IMG/VR virus record: IMGVR_UViG_3300020195_000121
Location: 1-30,852 of that record
DNA length: 30,852 bases
Direction: 5' to 3' (one strand)
Source: a virus
The notes beneath the pieces are model-generated. The model made no database searches. It had not been told where the DNA came from and was given only the letters and a program-made list of their open reading frames with translations. How positions within the stretch are numbered: position 1 is the stretch's first letter; each line of letters begins with the position of its first letter. Shown here piece by piece: positions 5,797 to 14,740 of this stretch. The position numbers and the translations under genes were made by a program.

Positions 5797-7899
5797 GTGC
5801 AGGATCAAGAAAAGCCTACCGAACCTAAAAATGATGAGGATCTTCTTGCTACTGCGAGGAAGCGCTTTGACCTTTGCGTTGAGGCTGAATCTGAAAACCG
5901 AAAACTTGCCCTTGAGGATTTAGAATTTAGAACTGGCAATCAGTGGCCAGCGGAAATTAAAGCTGAGCGCAATCAACAAGGCAGACCATGTCTTACAATC
6001 AACAGACTTCCACAATTCTTACGCCAGGTCACAAATGACCAGCGCCAAAACAGGCCTGCGATAAAAGTCTCGCCAGTTGATGATAGAGCCGACGTTGAAA
6101 CGGCTAAGATTTTTCAAGGACTGATCAGACATATCGAGTACAACTCAAATGCGGACGTTGCTTACGACACAGCTTTTGAGGGCGCAGCATCTGGTGGCCT
6201 AGGCTACATGCGAGTCATCACCGAATACTGTGACCCGTATTCATTTAATCAAGAAATTAAAATCAAGCGAGTTAGAAACAGATTTATGGTCTATCTCGAT
6301 CCGCACTCACAAGAGCCGGATGGATCTGACGCTAACTTCGGCTTCGTTGCCGAGGACGTTCCTTGGGAAACTTACAAGGCTATGTACAAAGAAGCCAAGG
6401 GTCAGGGAGCTGATGATTGGACATCTGTCGGCGACACTGCCCCTTCTTGGCAGAGCGACAAGACGGTCAGAGTCGTTGAGTATTTCTACAAGACTTTTAA
6501 AGAAGTCGACATGGTTCTTCTCGAGAACGGCTTTGTCGCTGAGAAATCAAAACTTCCAAAAGATAATCCACATAAAATATTAAAAGAGCGCAAGGCCGTT
6601 ATGCCAGCAATCAAGTGGTGCAAGACAAACGGCATTGAAGTTCTGGAGGAAACCGATTGGGCCGGACAATGGATACCAATCGTTCCGGTCTTGGGCGACG
6701 AAATTGATGTTGATGGCAAGCGCGTCCTTGAGGGCATCATTCGCCACGCCAAAGATCCTCAGCGCATGTACAACTACTGGGCGTCTGCTGAAACCGAGAC
6801 AATAGCCCTTGCTCCCAAGGCTCCCTTCATCGGCTATGAAGGTCAGTTCAAAGGCCATGAGCATAAGTGGGAAGCGGCCAATATAAAAAATCATGCCTAC
6901 CTTGAAGTAAAAGCCGTCACATTAAATGGCGTTACGGCACCACTTCCCCAGCGGAACGTATATGAGGCGCCCGTTGCTGCGATCACGAATGCTAGAATGC
7001 AGTCCTCTGAGGACTTAAAAGCCACGACTGGTATTTACGACGCAGCTCTTGGAAACAGATCAAATGAAAGTTCTGGCGTTGCAATTCAAAGACGCGCGAC
7101 ACAGGCGCAAACGTCAAACTTTCACTTTGTAGACAATCTCTCTAGATCACTTCGACACCTTGGCCGAATCCTCATCGATTTAATTCCTAAAGTTTACGAC
7201 ACCGAGAGGTCGGTCAGGATTATCGGTGATGATGGCGAGGCCGAGATTGTGGCGCTTAATCAAATCTTTGAAAAGGGCGGCAAAAAACTTCAATACAATC
7301 TCTCGGCCGGGAAGTACGACGTCACCGTTTCAACAGGCCCGTCTTACGCGACCAAGCGACAAGAGGCCGTGGACTCGATGCTTGAGCTGACAAAGGTCTA
7401 TCCGCAGATGGCACAAGTCGCTGGCGATTTGATTGTCAAAAATATGGATTGGCATGGCTCGCAAGAAATTGCAGAGCGATTAAAACGACAACTCCCTCCC
7501 GGCGTTGCCGATCAAGACGGCAAAGACAAGCCGCCAGTTCCTCCAGAAATCCAAGCACAACTCCAGCAGATGGGTCAAATGGTGGAGCAACTCACCAAGA
7601 CATCCAACGATCAGGCGCAAATTCTTGAGAACAAAAAAATGGAACTTGAATCCCGCGAGCGCATTGAGTTTAAGAAACTCGAGGTTCAAATCGCAATTAA
7701 AGAGGCCGAGCTTGGATCAAGAGAATCCATGGCGCTTCTGCAACACCAAGTCTCAGAGATCCACGAGCGCCTACAGCTCATTGGCATCGATGAGCCAATT
7801 GATATCGGAAATGAAGGGTCTGGCTTTGAGCAAGCTGAGATCCCAAATGAACAACAACAACCTACTGGTGGGCTCTCATCAGGCGAAACTCTGGAGTAA
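5797..7899 (+). CDS. P22-type portal protein
   Basis: 700 aa, the normal size for a P22 gp1-like portal. The N-terminus ('RKLALEDLEFRTGNQWP', 'RPCLTINRLPQFLRQVTNDQRQNRP') and 'GGLGYMRV' followed by 'VYLDPHS' are characteristic. Twelve copies form the ring at one capsid vertex through which DNA enters and leaves and to which the gp4-like tail factor binds. The C-terminal third is helical and Gln-rich (about 590-660), compatible with the barrel. The GTG start is chosen because it fits the conserved N-terminus; an overlapping ATG at 5792 is out of frame. It heads the head/neck gene run and has its own promoter box. Confidence 0.92.
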   Translation: MQDQEKPTEPKNDEDLLATARKRFDLCVEAESENRKLALEDLEFRTGNQWPAEIKAERNQQGRPCLTINRLPQFLRQVTNDQRQNRPAIKVSPVDDRADVETAKIFQGLIRHIEYNSNADVAYDTAFEGAASGGLGYMRVITEYCDPYSFNQEIKIKRVRNRFMVYLDPHSQEPDGSDANFGFVAEDVPWETYKAMYKEAKGQGADDWTSVGDTAPSWQSDKTVRVVEYFYKTFKEVDMVLLENGFVAEKSKLPKDNPHKILKERKAVMPAIKWCKTNGIEVLEETDWAGQWIPIVPVLGDEIDVDGKRVLEGIIRHAKDPQRMYNYWASAETETIALAPKAPFIGYEGQFKGHEHKWEAANIKNHAYLEVKAVTLNGVTAPLPQRNVYEAPVAAITNARMQSSEDLKATTGIYDAALGNRSNESSGVAIQRRATQAQTSNFHFVDNLSRSLRHLGRILIDLIPKVYDTERSVRIIGDDGEAEIVALNQIFEKGGKKLQYNLSAGKYDVTVSTGPSYATKRQEAVDSMLELTKVYPQMAQVAGDLIVKNMDWHGSQEIAERLKRQLPPGVADQDGKDKPPVPPEIQAQLQQMGQMVEQLTKTSNDQAQILENKKMELESRERIEFKKLEVQIAIKEAELGSRESMALLQHQVSEIHERLQLIGIDEPIDIGNEGSGFEQAEIPNEQQQPTGGLSSGETLE

Positions 7900-7902
7900 T
7901 CC

Positions 7903-8844
7903 ATGTCAATAGTAGTTACGTCCAATACTGAGGAACCAAAAGTTGAGGCTAGCAAGGATGCCGGTCTCGAAAATAAATCCGCTGATAAAAAAGCAGATAA
8001 CGGTGACGAAGTAGAGGACACAAAATCCGCGTCGGCTAGTGCTGATGAAACCGCTGAGGAATCGGACACCTTAGATAAAGAGGACCAAGACGGTGAAGTC
8101 GATGAGTCAAAACTTGAGGACAGACCTAAGAAGTCAAAGAACGGATTTAAGCGCCGTATTGACAAGCTGAATTCAAAGCTCTCCCTAAAGGATCAAGAGA
8201 TTGATTACTGGCGCCAAGAGGCACTGCGTACCAAATCAAAGCCTGAGGAAAAAGCTGTTGAGTCAAAGCCAAAAACTGACGGGCGTCCAAAGGAGGATGA
8301 TTTCGACACGCACACAGAATTCGTCGAAGCATTAACTGATTGGAAGATCGAACAACGTGATACCAAGAAGGCTAATGAGTCGAGAGATTCTCAACTGAAA
8401 TCGGAGCACGAAACTTTAACCAAAAGCCATACCGACAAGGTTAATGAGTTCAAAAAAGATCATGACGACTTTGAGGAAGTTATGGAAGATGTCGCTGACT
8501 TCGCCGTATCGGCCACAATTGAGCATGTGATTTTATCCTCCGACGTAGGCCCAGCGATTATGTATGAGCTGGCAAAGGACAAGAAGGAGCTGGAGCGAAT
8601 TAATAAGCTCTCACCCTTGTTCGCCGCCCGTGAGCTTGGGAAAATTGAGGCCAGGGTTCAAAGGTCTTCTGATAGCGATGAAAAACCTGAAATCAAAACA
8701 ACAAAAACCCCGGCACCTATAAAGCCAGTCGGAACAAGCGGGTCAGGATCTAAGAAAAGATCAATTAGCGATCCAGAAATCCCGCAAGTCGAGTACGAGG
8801 CTTTGCGCCGAGAGCAAATGAAGCAAAGAAAAGCATGGGGCTGA
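7903..8844 (+). CDS. Scaffolding protein-like, highly charged
   Basis: 313 aa, lying between portal and coat as scaffold genes do. Residues 1-80 are Asp/Glu/Lys-rich and low complexity; 85-220 are strongly helical and coiled-coil-like (repeated E/K with Leu), and the C-terminus is basic (KKRSISDPEIPQ... KQRKAWG). A basic C-terminal helix-turn-helix is what P22-type scaffolds use to bind coat protein during procapsid assembly. Call rests on position and composition, not on a clear sequence match. ATG 7903 is 4 bases after the portal stop with GGAG just upstream. Confidence 0.75.
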   Translation: MSIVVTSNTEEPKVEASKDAGLENKSADKKADNGDEVEDTKSASASADETAEESDTLDKEDQDGEVDESKLEDRPKKSKNGFKRRIDKLNSKLSLKDQEIDYWRQEALRTKSKPEEKAVESKPKTDGRPKEDDFDTHTEFVEALTDWKIEQRDTKKANESRDSQLKSEHETLTKSHTDKVNEFKKDHDDFEEVMEDVADFAVSATIEHVILSSDVGPAIMYELAKDKKELERINKLSPLFAARELGKIEARVQRSSDSDEKPEIKTTKTPAPIKPVGTSGSGSKKRSISDPEIPQVEYEALRREQMKQRKAWG

Positions 8845-8869
8845 TCTTTGAAACTAAAAGGAGTTTTTA

Positions 8870-10108
8870 ATGAGTAACAGTCTTCTAACTAACGACACAA
8901 TTACAAAAGAGTGCCTGATGGCTCTCAAAAATAATCTTGTTTTCACTAAGGGTGCAAACCGAGAATACAGCGACGAGTACGGTAAGAAGGGTGCTAAAAT
9001 CGGAAATGTTTTAAACATCCGAAAACCGTCTCGCTACGAAGTAACCTCTGGCGCCACATTGAACATTCAAGACACCGCTGACAAGTCGGTAGCGTTGACG
9101 CTTGACAAGCATTACCACGTTGGCATGGCCTTCGGTAATGTTGATCGCACACTATCTATCGATCAATTCCGCGAGCGTTATATTGAGCCCGCAATGATCG
9201 CCTTGGCGAACAAAATTGACTCTTCATTTTACGCTGATATGTACAAGGCGACTTACAGCTCTGTCGGCGTTCCCAGTGCATCGGCACTCCCCTCCACTCT
9301 TAAGGGTTTCGTTTTGGCAAAAGCTAAAATGGAATTGCTTGGCGCTACGGGCGGCTCTGCTTCTGCGGTAGTTGATCCTCTTGTCCAGGCTTCACTTGTC
9401 GACGGTCTTAAAGGATTGTTCCACTCTTCTGAGAAGATTGCTGAGCAGTATGAATCTGGTCTTATGGGAATCGCTGGCGGCTGCAAGTTCTCCTCGAGTG
9501 CGAATGTGGTAAAGCACACGATCGGCGCATTGGGCGGAACCCCGCTGGTAAACGGCGCGTCTGTTGCTGGCGACACTACTATAGTCACCGATGGATGGAC
9601 ATCCGCCGCTGCCACTCGTCTTAAAGCAGGCGATATTATTTCAATTGCAGCTGTTAACGCTGTAAACCCACAAACTCGCCAATCAACTGGTGAGCTTGCG
9701 CAATTTATAGTTACCGCAGACGGCGCATCTGATGGCTCTGGAAACATGACTATCACTATTGATCGCGCGATCTATGCTAGCGGCCAGTATCAGAATGTTG
9801 ATGCGCTACCTGCCGACAATGCTGTGATCACTGTTTTCGGCCACGCCTCAAGCTATGCAAACGTAGTCGCTCCGCAGAATCTTGTTTATTACAAGCAAGC
9901 TTATGCAATCGGCGTTGCTGATCTTGAGTTACCGGACGCTGGAGTCAAGGCGACAAGAGCTGCGGACAAAGATGCTGGGCTGTCTCTGACTATGACTGAG
10001 GCATTCGACATCGTGAATTACCGCATGATTCACCGGATTGATTTTCTCGGTGGATGGAAATGTATCTATCCCGAATTCGGGTGCCGCGTAGTCGGTCAGC
10101 CCGCTTAA
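8870..10108 (+). CDS. Major coat protein, P22 gene 5 type
   Basis: 412 aa, close to the P22 coat (430 aa). The N-terminus ('MSNSLLTNDTITKECLMAL', 'NREYSDEYGKKGAKIG', 'LNIRKPSRYEV') and 'VGMAFGNVDRTLSIDQFRERYIEPA' match the HK97-fold coat of P22-like phages. The strong AAAAGGAG (8857-8864) upstream of ATG fits the high expression needed for several hundred copies per capsid. An inserted segment at about 220-310, rich in Gly, Ala and Thr, corresponds to the surface-exposed insertion-domain region. A hairpin follows the gene. Confidence 0.92.
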   Translation: MSNSLLTNDTITKECLMALKNNLVFTKGANREYSDEYGKKGAKIGNVLNIRKPSRYEVTSGATLNIQDTADKSVALTLDKHYHVGMAFGNVDRTLSIDQFRERYIEPAMIALANKIDSSFYADMYKATYSSVGVPSASALPSTLKGFVLAKAKMELLGATGGSASAVVDPLVQASLVDGLKGLFHSSEKIAEQYESGLMGIAGGCKFSSSANVVKHTIGALGGTPLVNGASVAGDTTIVTDGWTSAAATRLKAGDIISIAAVNAVNPQTRQSTGELAQFIVTADGASDGSGNMTITIDRAIYASGQYQNVDALPADNAVITVFGHASSYANVVAPQNLVYYKQAYAIGVADLELPDAGVKATRAADKDAGLSLTMTEAFDIVNYRMIHRIDFLGGWKCIYPEFGCRVVGQPA

Positions 10109-10125
10109 TAGTTAGAAAACCCTGT

Positions 10126-10148
10126 GCGGCTCGAATTAATCGGGCCGC
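10126..10148 (+). terminator. Hairpin after the coat gene
   Basis: GCGGCTCGA and TCGGGCCGC pair over nine positions (one G-T) around ATTAA. No T-run follows, so it may protect the coat mRNA 3' end or only weaken read-through rather than terminate. AAGAAGGAG for the next gene lies just downstream. Confidence 0.6.
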
Positions 10149-10178
10149 CTAACAATTCTCAAGAAGGAGAAATTAAAT

Positions 10179-10448
10179 ATGAATACAGCGACAGATACCA
10201 TTATCCACAAGCTTCCCGTAACCGCTGGCGAGGGCGCGGCTCTCACTGCTCAGCTAACAACAATTACTATCGCCGATGCGGCTGGTACTCCTGACTATGC
10301 AATTCAGGCGATTACTAGCTCCACTCCATACGGTTTTGTGAATGCTGCTGAGTGCATCACGCTTTTGTATGTGGTTAAAAACTTGCAAGTGCGCCTCGCT
10401 GAAGTTGAAGCGCGTCTTGAGGCCGTAAATCTCGTAGTAAGCAATTAA
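10179..10448 (+). CDS. Hypothetical virion-associated protein, 89 aa
   Basis: Sits between coat and neck genes behind AAGAAGGAG. The N-terminal 60 residues are Thr/Ala/Ile-rich, suggesting beta structure; the last 27 (LLYVVKNLQVRLAEVEARLEA then VNLVVSN) form a heptad-like coiled coil, fitting a small trimer. A capsid decoration or head fibre role is plausible from position, but no family is recognised. It has an intrinsic terminator directly downstream, so coat plus this gene could form a strongly expressed unit. Confidence 0.6.
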   Translation: MNTATDTIIHKLPVTAGEGAALTAQLTTITIADAAGTPDYAIQAITSSTPYGFVNAAECITLLYVVKNLQVRLAEVEARLEAVNLVVSN

Positions 10449-10458
10449 TTTTAATTTG

Positions 10459-10488
10459 CCCCGGTGGACTTACTCTTCCGGGGTTTTT
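10459..10488 (+). terminator. Intrinsic terminator
   Basis: CCCCGG (10459-10464) and CCGGGG (10478-10483) pair around a 13-base loop and are followed by TTTTT. It separates the coat block from the neck genes and probably lowers expression of the latter. Confidence 0.85.
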
Positions 10489-10503
10489 CTGGAGGGTTTA
10501 CAA

Positions 10504-10692
10504 ATGAGTATTTATCCGTCTTGGAGATATCACAAAAATCTTGAGCCGAAGCTTATTCAGTCAAAGGACGAGGAAAATTCTGAGTGGAGGGATTCTCCCG
10601 CCGCGTTTTCCGATTGCCCAGTTGTTGAAGCACCGCTTGTTAAACCAAAAGCTCAAAAGGCTGGCAAACAAAAGCAAGCTGAGGCTCAGTAA
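10504..10692 (+). CDS. Hypothetical small protein, 62 aa
   Basis: ATG 10504 is preceded by GGAGGG (10491-10496); an in-frame start further upstream would fall inside the terminator and is rejected. The product begins MSIYPSWRYHKNLEPKLIQS, has 'EWRDSPAAF', and ends in a Lys/Gln/Ala-rich tail. Short proteins with a 'YP.W.YH.....ILV.S..E' start followed by 'W.DSPA' occur between coat and neck genes of podovirus-like phages. Function unknown. Its stop overlaps the next start (TAATG). Confidence 0.65.
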   Translation: MSIYPSWRYHKNLEPKLIQSKDEENSEWRDSPAAFSDCPVVEAPLVKPKAQKAGKQKQAEAQ

Positions 10693-11399
10693 TGGCCACA
10701 CTTCGGGATGTCATAAAGGCGTCTCTACAAAGCATTGGTGCGCTCGCTCAAGGTGAGTCGCCAAGTGCTGATGAAGAGGAAGAGGCGCGTCTTGTTTGTA
10801 ACCGAATGCTGGGCTCCTGGGCCGCCGAGGGTTTGCTTGTTCACGCTAAGGTCAGAGAGGAATTTACTCTTGTCGCCGCGAGCGCATCTCGCACTATTGG
10901 CGCTACAGGAAATTACGCCACAACAAGGCCTGTTAGATATTTACGCGCCACGATTGAAGATCAAAGTGCTAGCGGCACACCAGAATCGCCAGTCGAAATG
11001 ATCACCACGCAGCAGTGGGCAGATATTACCGATAAGGCCACAACGGCTGCGTTGCCTACAAAAATCTATTTAGAAAATACATATCCAAACGACACTATTA
11101 ATTTTTGGCCCGTGCCGAGTGCTGCTAATAAGTTGGTTCTCTACACAGAAAAACCACTCACGGCTTTTACTTCGGTGTCGACCACATTCTCGTTCCCTGA
11201 GGGATATGAGGAAGCCGTTGTTTTAAATCTAGGCAAGCGCCTAGCTAAGAACTACGGGAAAATGATTGATCAAGACTATTTGAATGAGGCCATTAATTTA
11301 AAGGCCAATTTACAAGTTAACAACTCGGAGCCCAGGTATTTGACGTGCGATGCGGCTCTCTTAGGCTCTGGTGGATACGACATATATAAGGGGTATTAG
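10692..11399 (+). CDS. P22 gp4-like tail accessory factor (head completion)
   Basis: 235 aa. 'ADEEEEARLVCNRMLGSWAAEGLLV' followed by 'F.LV...SRTIGATGNYATTRP.RYLRA' and 'INFWPVPSAANKLVLYTEKPL' is the typical N-terminal helical domain and barrel of P22 tail accessory factor gp4, which binds below the portal after packaging and starts tail assembly. P22 gp4 also has muramidase activity, but I cannot assign catalytic residues here. It directly precedes the gp10-like gene, as in P22. Confidence 0.85.
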   Translation: MATLRDVIKASLQSIGALAQGESPSADEEEEARLVCNRMLGSWAAEGLLVHAKVREEFTLVAASASRTIGATGNYATTRPVRYLRATIEDQSASGTPESPVEMITTQQWADITDKATTAALPTKIYLENTYPNDTINFWPVPSAANKLVLYTEKPLTAFTSVSTTFSFPEGYEEAVVLNLGKRLAKNYGKMIDQDYLNEAINLKANLQVNNSEPRYLTCDAALLGSGGYDIYKGY

Positions 11400-11401
11400 G
11401 T

Positions 11402-12832
11402 TTGAGATTTGCTGGCTTCATAGGTCCAAGTTATACGCTCAGATCCAAGAATGTGGATTGCCAGCGTTGTATTAACCTATATCCAGAGATCAATGAGCTT
11501 GGCACCGGCAAAGAGCGCGAAGTGGCGGCACTCGTCTCAACGCCTGGCCTATTGCTTCTTCAGACCATTGGCACTGGCCCTATACGGGGCCTTATTTATG
11601 CAAGTGACTCGAAACTTTATGCAGTCTCAAATAACAAGATTTACTCAGTGTCGTCACTTTGGGTCGCCACGGAGCTTGGCACTTTAAACTCTACTTCTGG
11701 CCAGGTAAGCATGGCCGACAACGGAATCTCGCTTGTGATTGTGGATGGCACTGACGGCTATGTTGTAACTTTATCTAGCGGCGCATTTGTTGAGATTACA
11801 GATCCTGACTTTCTCCCAGCTAGTCAGGTCGCATTTCAAGACGGCTATTTCATTTTTGCCCGCACTGGCACAGGCCAGTTTTTTATCTCATCTCTAAACG
11901 GCGTCACGTTTGACGCTCTCGATATCGCAACAGCCGAGGGTGCGCCAGATGATTTGATTGGATTGCTGTCATCAAATCGTGACTTATGGCTTGCGGGCAC
12001 TGATTCAATTGAAGTGTGGTTTAACTCTGGTGACGCTGATTTTCCTTTTCAAAGAGTTCAGGGCGCATTCATTGAAGTAGGTCTTGCTGCCACGCACTCA
12101 CTCGTCAAAATGCGAAATACGATGTACTGGCTGGGCCAAGACAAGAGCGGCTCCGGCATGGTGTTTGAGGCCACGGGTTATCAGCCAAAGCGCATCTCAA
12201 CTCACGCGATTGAAATAGCTATTCAAGGCTATGCCAGTATTAGTGACGCCGTTGCATGGACTTATCAGCAAGACGGTCATTTCTTTTATGTTCTTAATTT
12301 TCCATCAGCCAACACCACTTGGGTTTTTGATGCCTCGACGAATTTGTGGCATGAGCGGGCCTACACTAACAACGGCGATCTTGAGAGGCACCGGGCCAAC
12401 TGCCACGCGTTTGCTTACGGCACTCACGTCGTTGGAGATTATGTAAACGGAAAAATTTATCAACTAAGCCCTACGACTTACACTGACAATTCAGTCGAAA
12501 TCACGAAACAACGCGTCTCGCCTCATGTAACCGAAGGATTAGCGAAATGGATTTTCCACGCATTTCAGCTCGACATGGAAACAGGCATTGGTCTTGATGG
12601 CGTAGGCCAGGGGACAAATCCCCAGGTCATGCTTCAGTTCTCAGATGATGGCGGTCACTCGTGGTCAAACGAGAAATGGGCATCTGCTGGTGCCATTGGC
12701 CGAAGGCTTACGAGAGTAATTTGGCGAAGACTTGGAATGTCTAGGGATAGGGTTTGGAAACTTACAATTACAGATCCAGTTAAGGTCACGCTCATTGGCG
12801 CTGAAGTAACTGCCGAAAAGGCGGTGAACTAA
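11402..12832 (+). CDS. P22 gp10-like tail hub / packaged-DNA stabilisation protein
   Basis: 476 aa, similar in size to P22 gp10. The start 'MRFAGFIGPSYTLRSKNVDCQRCINLYPE' and internal 'VSTPGLLLL..IG.GPIRGL' are typical of this beta-propeller family that forms the hexameric hub below gp4 and keeps packaged DNA inside. The TTG at 11402 fits the conserved N-terminus and has AAGGGG upstream. No frameshift is seen. The stop overlaps the next ATG as TAATG. Confidence 0.85.
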   Translation: MRFAGFIGPSYTLRSKNVDCQRCINLYPEINELGTGKEREVAALVSTPGLLLLQTIGTGPIRGLIYASDSKLYAVSNNKIYSVSSLWVATELGTLNSTSGQVSMADNGISLVIVDGTDGYVVTLSSGAFVEITDPDFLPASQVAFQDGYFIFARTGTGQFFISSLNGVTFDALDIATAEGAPDDLIGLLSSNRDLWLAGTDSIEVWFNSGDADFPFQRVQGAFIEVGLAATHSLVKMRNTMYWLGQDKSGSGMVFEATGYQPKRISTHAIEIAIQGYASISDAVAWTYQQDGHFFYVLNFPSANTTWVFDASTNLWHERAYTNNGDLERHRANCHAFAYGTHVVGDYVNGKIYQLSPTTYTDNSVEITKQRVSPHVTEGLAKWIFHAFQLDMETGIGLDGVGQGTNPQVMLQFSDDGGHSWSNEKWASAGAIGRRLTRVIWRRLGMSRDRVWKLTITDPVKVTLIGAEVTAEKAVN

Positions 12833-13110
12833 TGGCCGTTACGGTTCCGACACCTCCTTATAAAACTCCACTTCTTGATGTGAATGGACTTCTCACTCCT
12901 TCATGGACAGCATGGTTTAGGGATCTTTACAGGCGCGTGGGCGGAACTATTGCGCTCTCAAATACGGAGCTTTATGCTGCGGCGTCCCTGACGAGTCTAA
13001 CTGCCAATGTCGCAACTATTCAAACTCAGGTAAATACGAACACTGGCGACATTCAAGACTTACAAGTATCGGTTGGCTCTAGCGGCGTTGGCGTGGGGAG
13101 GCAATTGTGA
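12832..13110 (+). CDS. Small tail-associated protein with C-terminal coiled coil, 92 aa
   Basis: Begins MAVTVPTPPYKTPLLDVNGL, then 'TPSWTAWFRDLYRRVGG', a motif often found in short phage proteins placed just after tail tube or hub genes. Residues 45-80 (TSLTANVATIQTQVNTNTGD) are a heptad-like helix. In P22 the gene after gp10 encodes the trimeric needle gp26; this one is much shorter, so it may be a needle-like plug or a fibre chaperone. Function is inferred from position only. Confidence 0.6.
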   Translation: MAVTVPTPPYKTPLLDVNGLLTPSWTAWFRDLYRRVGGTIALSNTELYAAASLTSLTANVATIQTQVNTNTGDIQDLQVSVGSSGVGVGRQL

Positions 13111-13445
13111 GCGTTACGCCTAAGGGTTTAATCAGCGCCAAATATGCTTCAGACACGGACACTACTGAGTATACGTCTCCGGCTGACACTAAAACTATTA
13201 TCGATAAATTCACGGCTACAAATAACGATGCGAGCGATAGAACGCTTACGGTGAACATCGTTCCAAATGGCGGAACTCTTGGCAACGACAATCTGATCAT
13301 GATTGCCACTTCAATTGCAGCGGGTGCCACTCGTGACTTCTCTGAGCTTCAAAATCAAATTCTAAATGACGGCGATTCTGTAAGCGTCGTCGCGAGCGTC
13401 GCTAGCATGGTGATCATCCGAATGAGTGGGAGGGCGAGCACATGA
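13107..13445 (+). CDS. Small beta-sandwich phage structural-type protein, 112 aa
   Basis: The pattern 'YTSPADTKTIIDKFTATNNDASDRTLTVNIVPNG' (shown in pieces: YTSPADTKTIID, then DRTLTVNIVPNG), followed by 'SIAAGATRDFSELQNQILNDGDSVSV' and 'MVIIRMSG', matches a widespread small beta-rich family in phage tail regions. It likely forms an Ig- or jelly-roll-like domain decorating the virion. GTG start overlaps the previous stop (GTGA). Exact role unknown. Confidence 0.65.
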   Translation: MSVTPKGLISAKYASDTDTTEYTSPADTKTIIDKFTATNNDASDRTLTVNIVPNGGTLGNDNLIMIATSIAAGATRDFSELQNQILNDGDSVSVVASVASMVIIRMSGRAST

Positions 13446-13783
13446 TATCCGACACGCTATATGGAAAATATATTCAAGAGCGCCAGGGCGCTAAGATCTT
13501 AGAAAACCCAAGCGCATTTATTATTTATGTCCTCAATGGCCGAGAATGTTTCATCGTCGACATGTCTGTGGACACCGAGATGCGCCGAGAGGGCTGCGGT
13601 AGAGAGCTTGTTGATAAGCTGACGGTCATAGCTAAGGATTATGGCTGTGAATTCATCACTGGCAATATTCATATTAAATTTGAAAATCACACAGAGGTTT
13701 TGTCTGCTGCAATTCGATGCGGATTTTATCTCGTTGGTGCACATGACGGCACCATTACAATTGCAAAGAAAGTGGAGGTATAA
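13442..13783 (+). CDS. GNAT-family acetyltransferase-like protein, 113 aa
   Basis: The acetyl-CoA loop is visible as 'MRREGCGRELVDKL' (about residues 44-57), matching R-x-x-G-x-G, after a beta strand 'ECFIVDMSVD'. 'CEFITGNIH' and 'VLSAAIRCGFYLVG' correspond to later elements of the fold. It is short for a GNAT, lacking some N-terminal strands, so activity is not certain. Such genes recur in the tail/ejection regions of podovirus-like phages; they might modify a virion or host protein. Starts ATGA-coupled to the previous gene. Confidence 0.65.
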   Translation: MISDTLYGKYIQERQGAKILENPSAFIIYVLNGRECFIVDMSVDTEMRREGCGRELVDKLTVIAKDYGCEFITGNIHIKFENHTEVLSAAIRCGFYLVGAHDGTITIAKKVEV

Positions 13784-14740
13784 ATGGGATCACAACTTAC
13801 ACAAGTCGCGGGCTCACTTACCGGGCAGAAAAGCCCCCATGGTCAGGCTGGAAGTTTCATTGATCGGCAGTTTTTAGGAGGAGCGCAAAGGGACGCCGCT
13901 GAGCAGCAAGCTCGGGCTGGGCACGCTGCCCTGGCAACTCAGAAATATATTTTTAACCAAACTAGAAAAGATGCTGAGCCCTGGAGACAATCGGGACTCA
14001 GGGCACTTAATCAGTTGAACGAACAAATGCCCGACCTTAATAAATCTTTCTCTATGGCCGATTACCAAGCAGATCCTGGGTTTGATTTCAGAATGGCCGA
14101 AGGCTCAAAAGCAATTGAGCGATCAGCCGCAGCTCGCGGTGGTCTTAACTCCGGCGCTACGATGAAGTCCCTCACCAGGTTTGCGCAGGGAACAGCAAGC
14201 GATGAGTACGGAAGAGCCTATGATCGATTTAATAATGACCGCACCAATCGGTTTAACAAACTCTCGTCACTTTCTGGTGTGGGCCAGGTAGCTAATTCTG
14301 AAATGGCCGTCGGTGGCCGAAACTACGGCAATCAGGCCACACAAATTCAACAAGGGATTGGTAACGCTAGGGCTGGCGGAATCATAGGGCAATATGACGC
14401 CATCAACCACACCATGGACCAGGCCGCCAAATATGGGGCGATGATGTCGGATGTAAATCAAAAAACTAACATCGCACCAGCGCATGATGAGATTTCGCAA
14501 ATCCTTGATGGACTTAGACCTTACACTTTTGATTATAAAGAAGCTGCGTACGGCGTGACGCCGCAAATCGGTATACTTGCTCAAGACCTAGAAAAAACTG
14601 AGTTTGGCCGAAGCATTGTGCAACAAACTCCAAATGGGAAAATGATTATGGTTCCGCAGGCCGTTGGCGCACTTCTCGCGGCGGTCGCATCTCTACACAC
14701 AAGAGTGAAGCAACTTGAGGGGAAATCATGGCAGAGCTAG
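13784..14740 (+). CDS. Ejection-type virion protein with C-terminal S74 chaperone domain
   Basis: 318 aa. Residues about 30-170 resemble phage DNA-transfer/ejection proteins ('YIFNQTRKDAEPWRQSGLRAL', read as two parts, and 'DPGFDFRMAEGSKAIERSAA', 'YDRFNNDRTNRFNKLSSLSG'). From about 218 a peptidase S74-like (intramolecular chaperone) domain follows: 'MSDVNQKTNI', then 'LRPYTFDYK', 'IGILAQDL', and 'VGALLAAVASLHTRVKQLE'. Ser222 and Lys227 have the five-residue spacing of the catalytic dyad used for self-cleavage. Usually S74 domains end tail fibres or spikes, so the pairing is notable. First of three probable ejection genes. Confidence 0.75.
   Translation: MGSQLTQVAGSLTGQKSPHGQAGSFIDRQFLGGAQRDAAEQQARAGHAALATQKYIFNQTRKDAEPWRQSGLRALNQLNEQMPDLNKSFSMADYQADPGFDFRMAEGSKAIERSAAARGGLNSGATMKSLTRFAQGTASDEYGRAYDRFNNDRTNRFNKLSSLSGVGQVANSEMAVGGRNYGNQATQIQQGIGNARAGGIIGQYDAINHTMDQAAKYGAMMSDVNQKTNIAPAHDEISQILDGLRPYTFDYKEAAYGVTPQIGILAQDLEKTEFGRSIVQQTPNGKMIMVPQAVGALLAAVASLHTRVKQLEGKSWQS

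Noticed and set aside
10456-10503. Upstream extension of the 62-aa protein from TTG 10456
   Set aside because: It would start inside the intrinsic terminator; ATG 10504 has a good GGAGGG.
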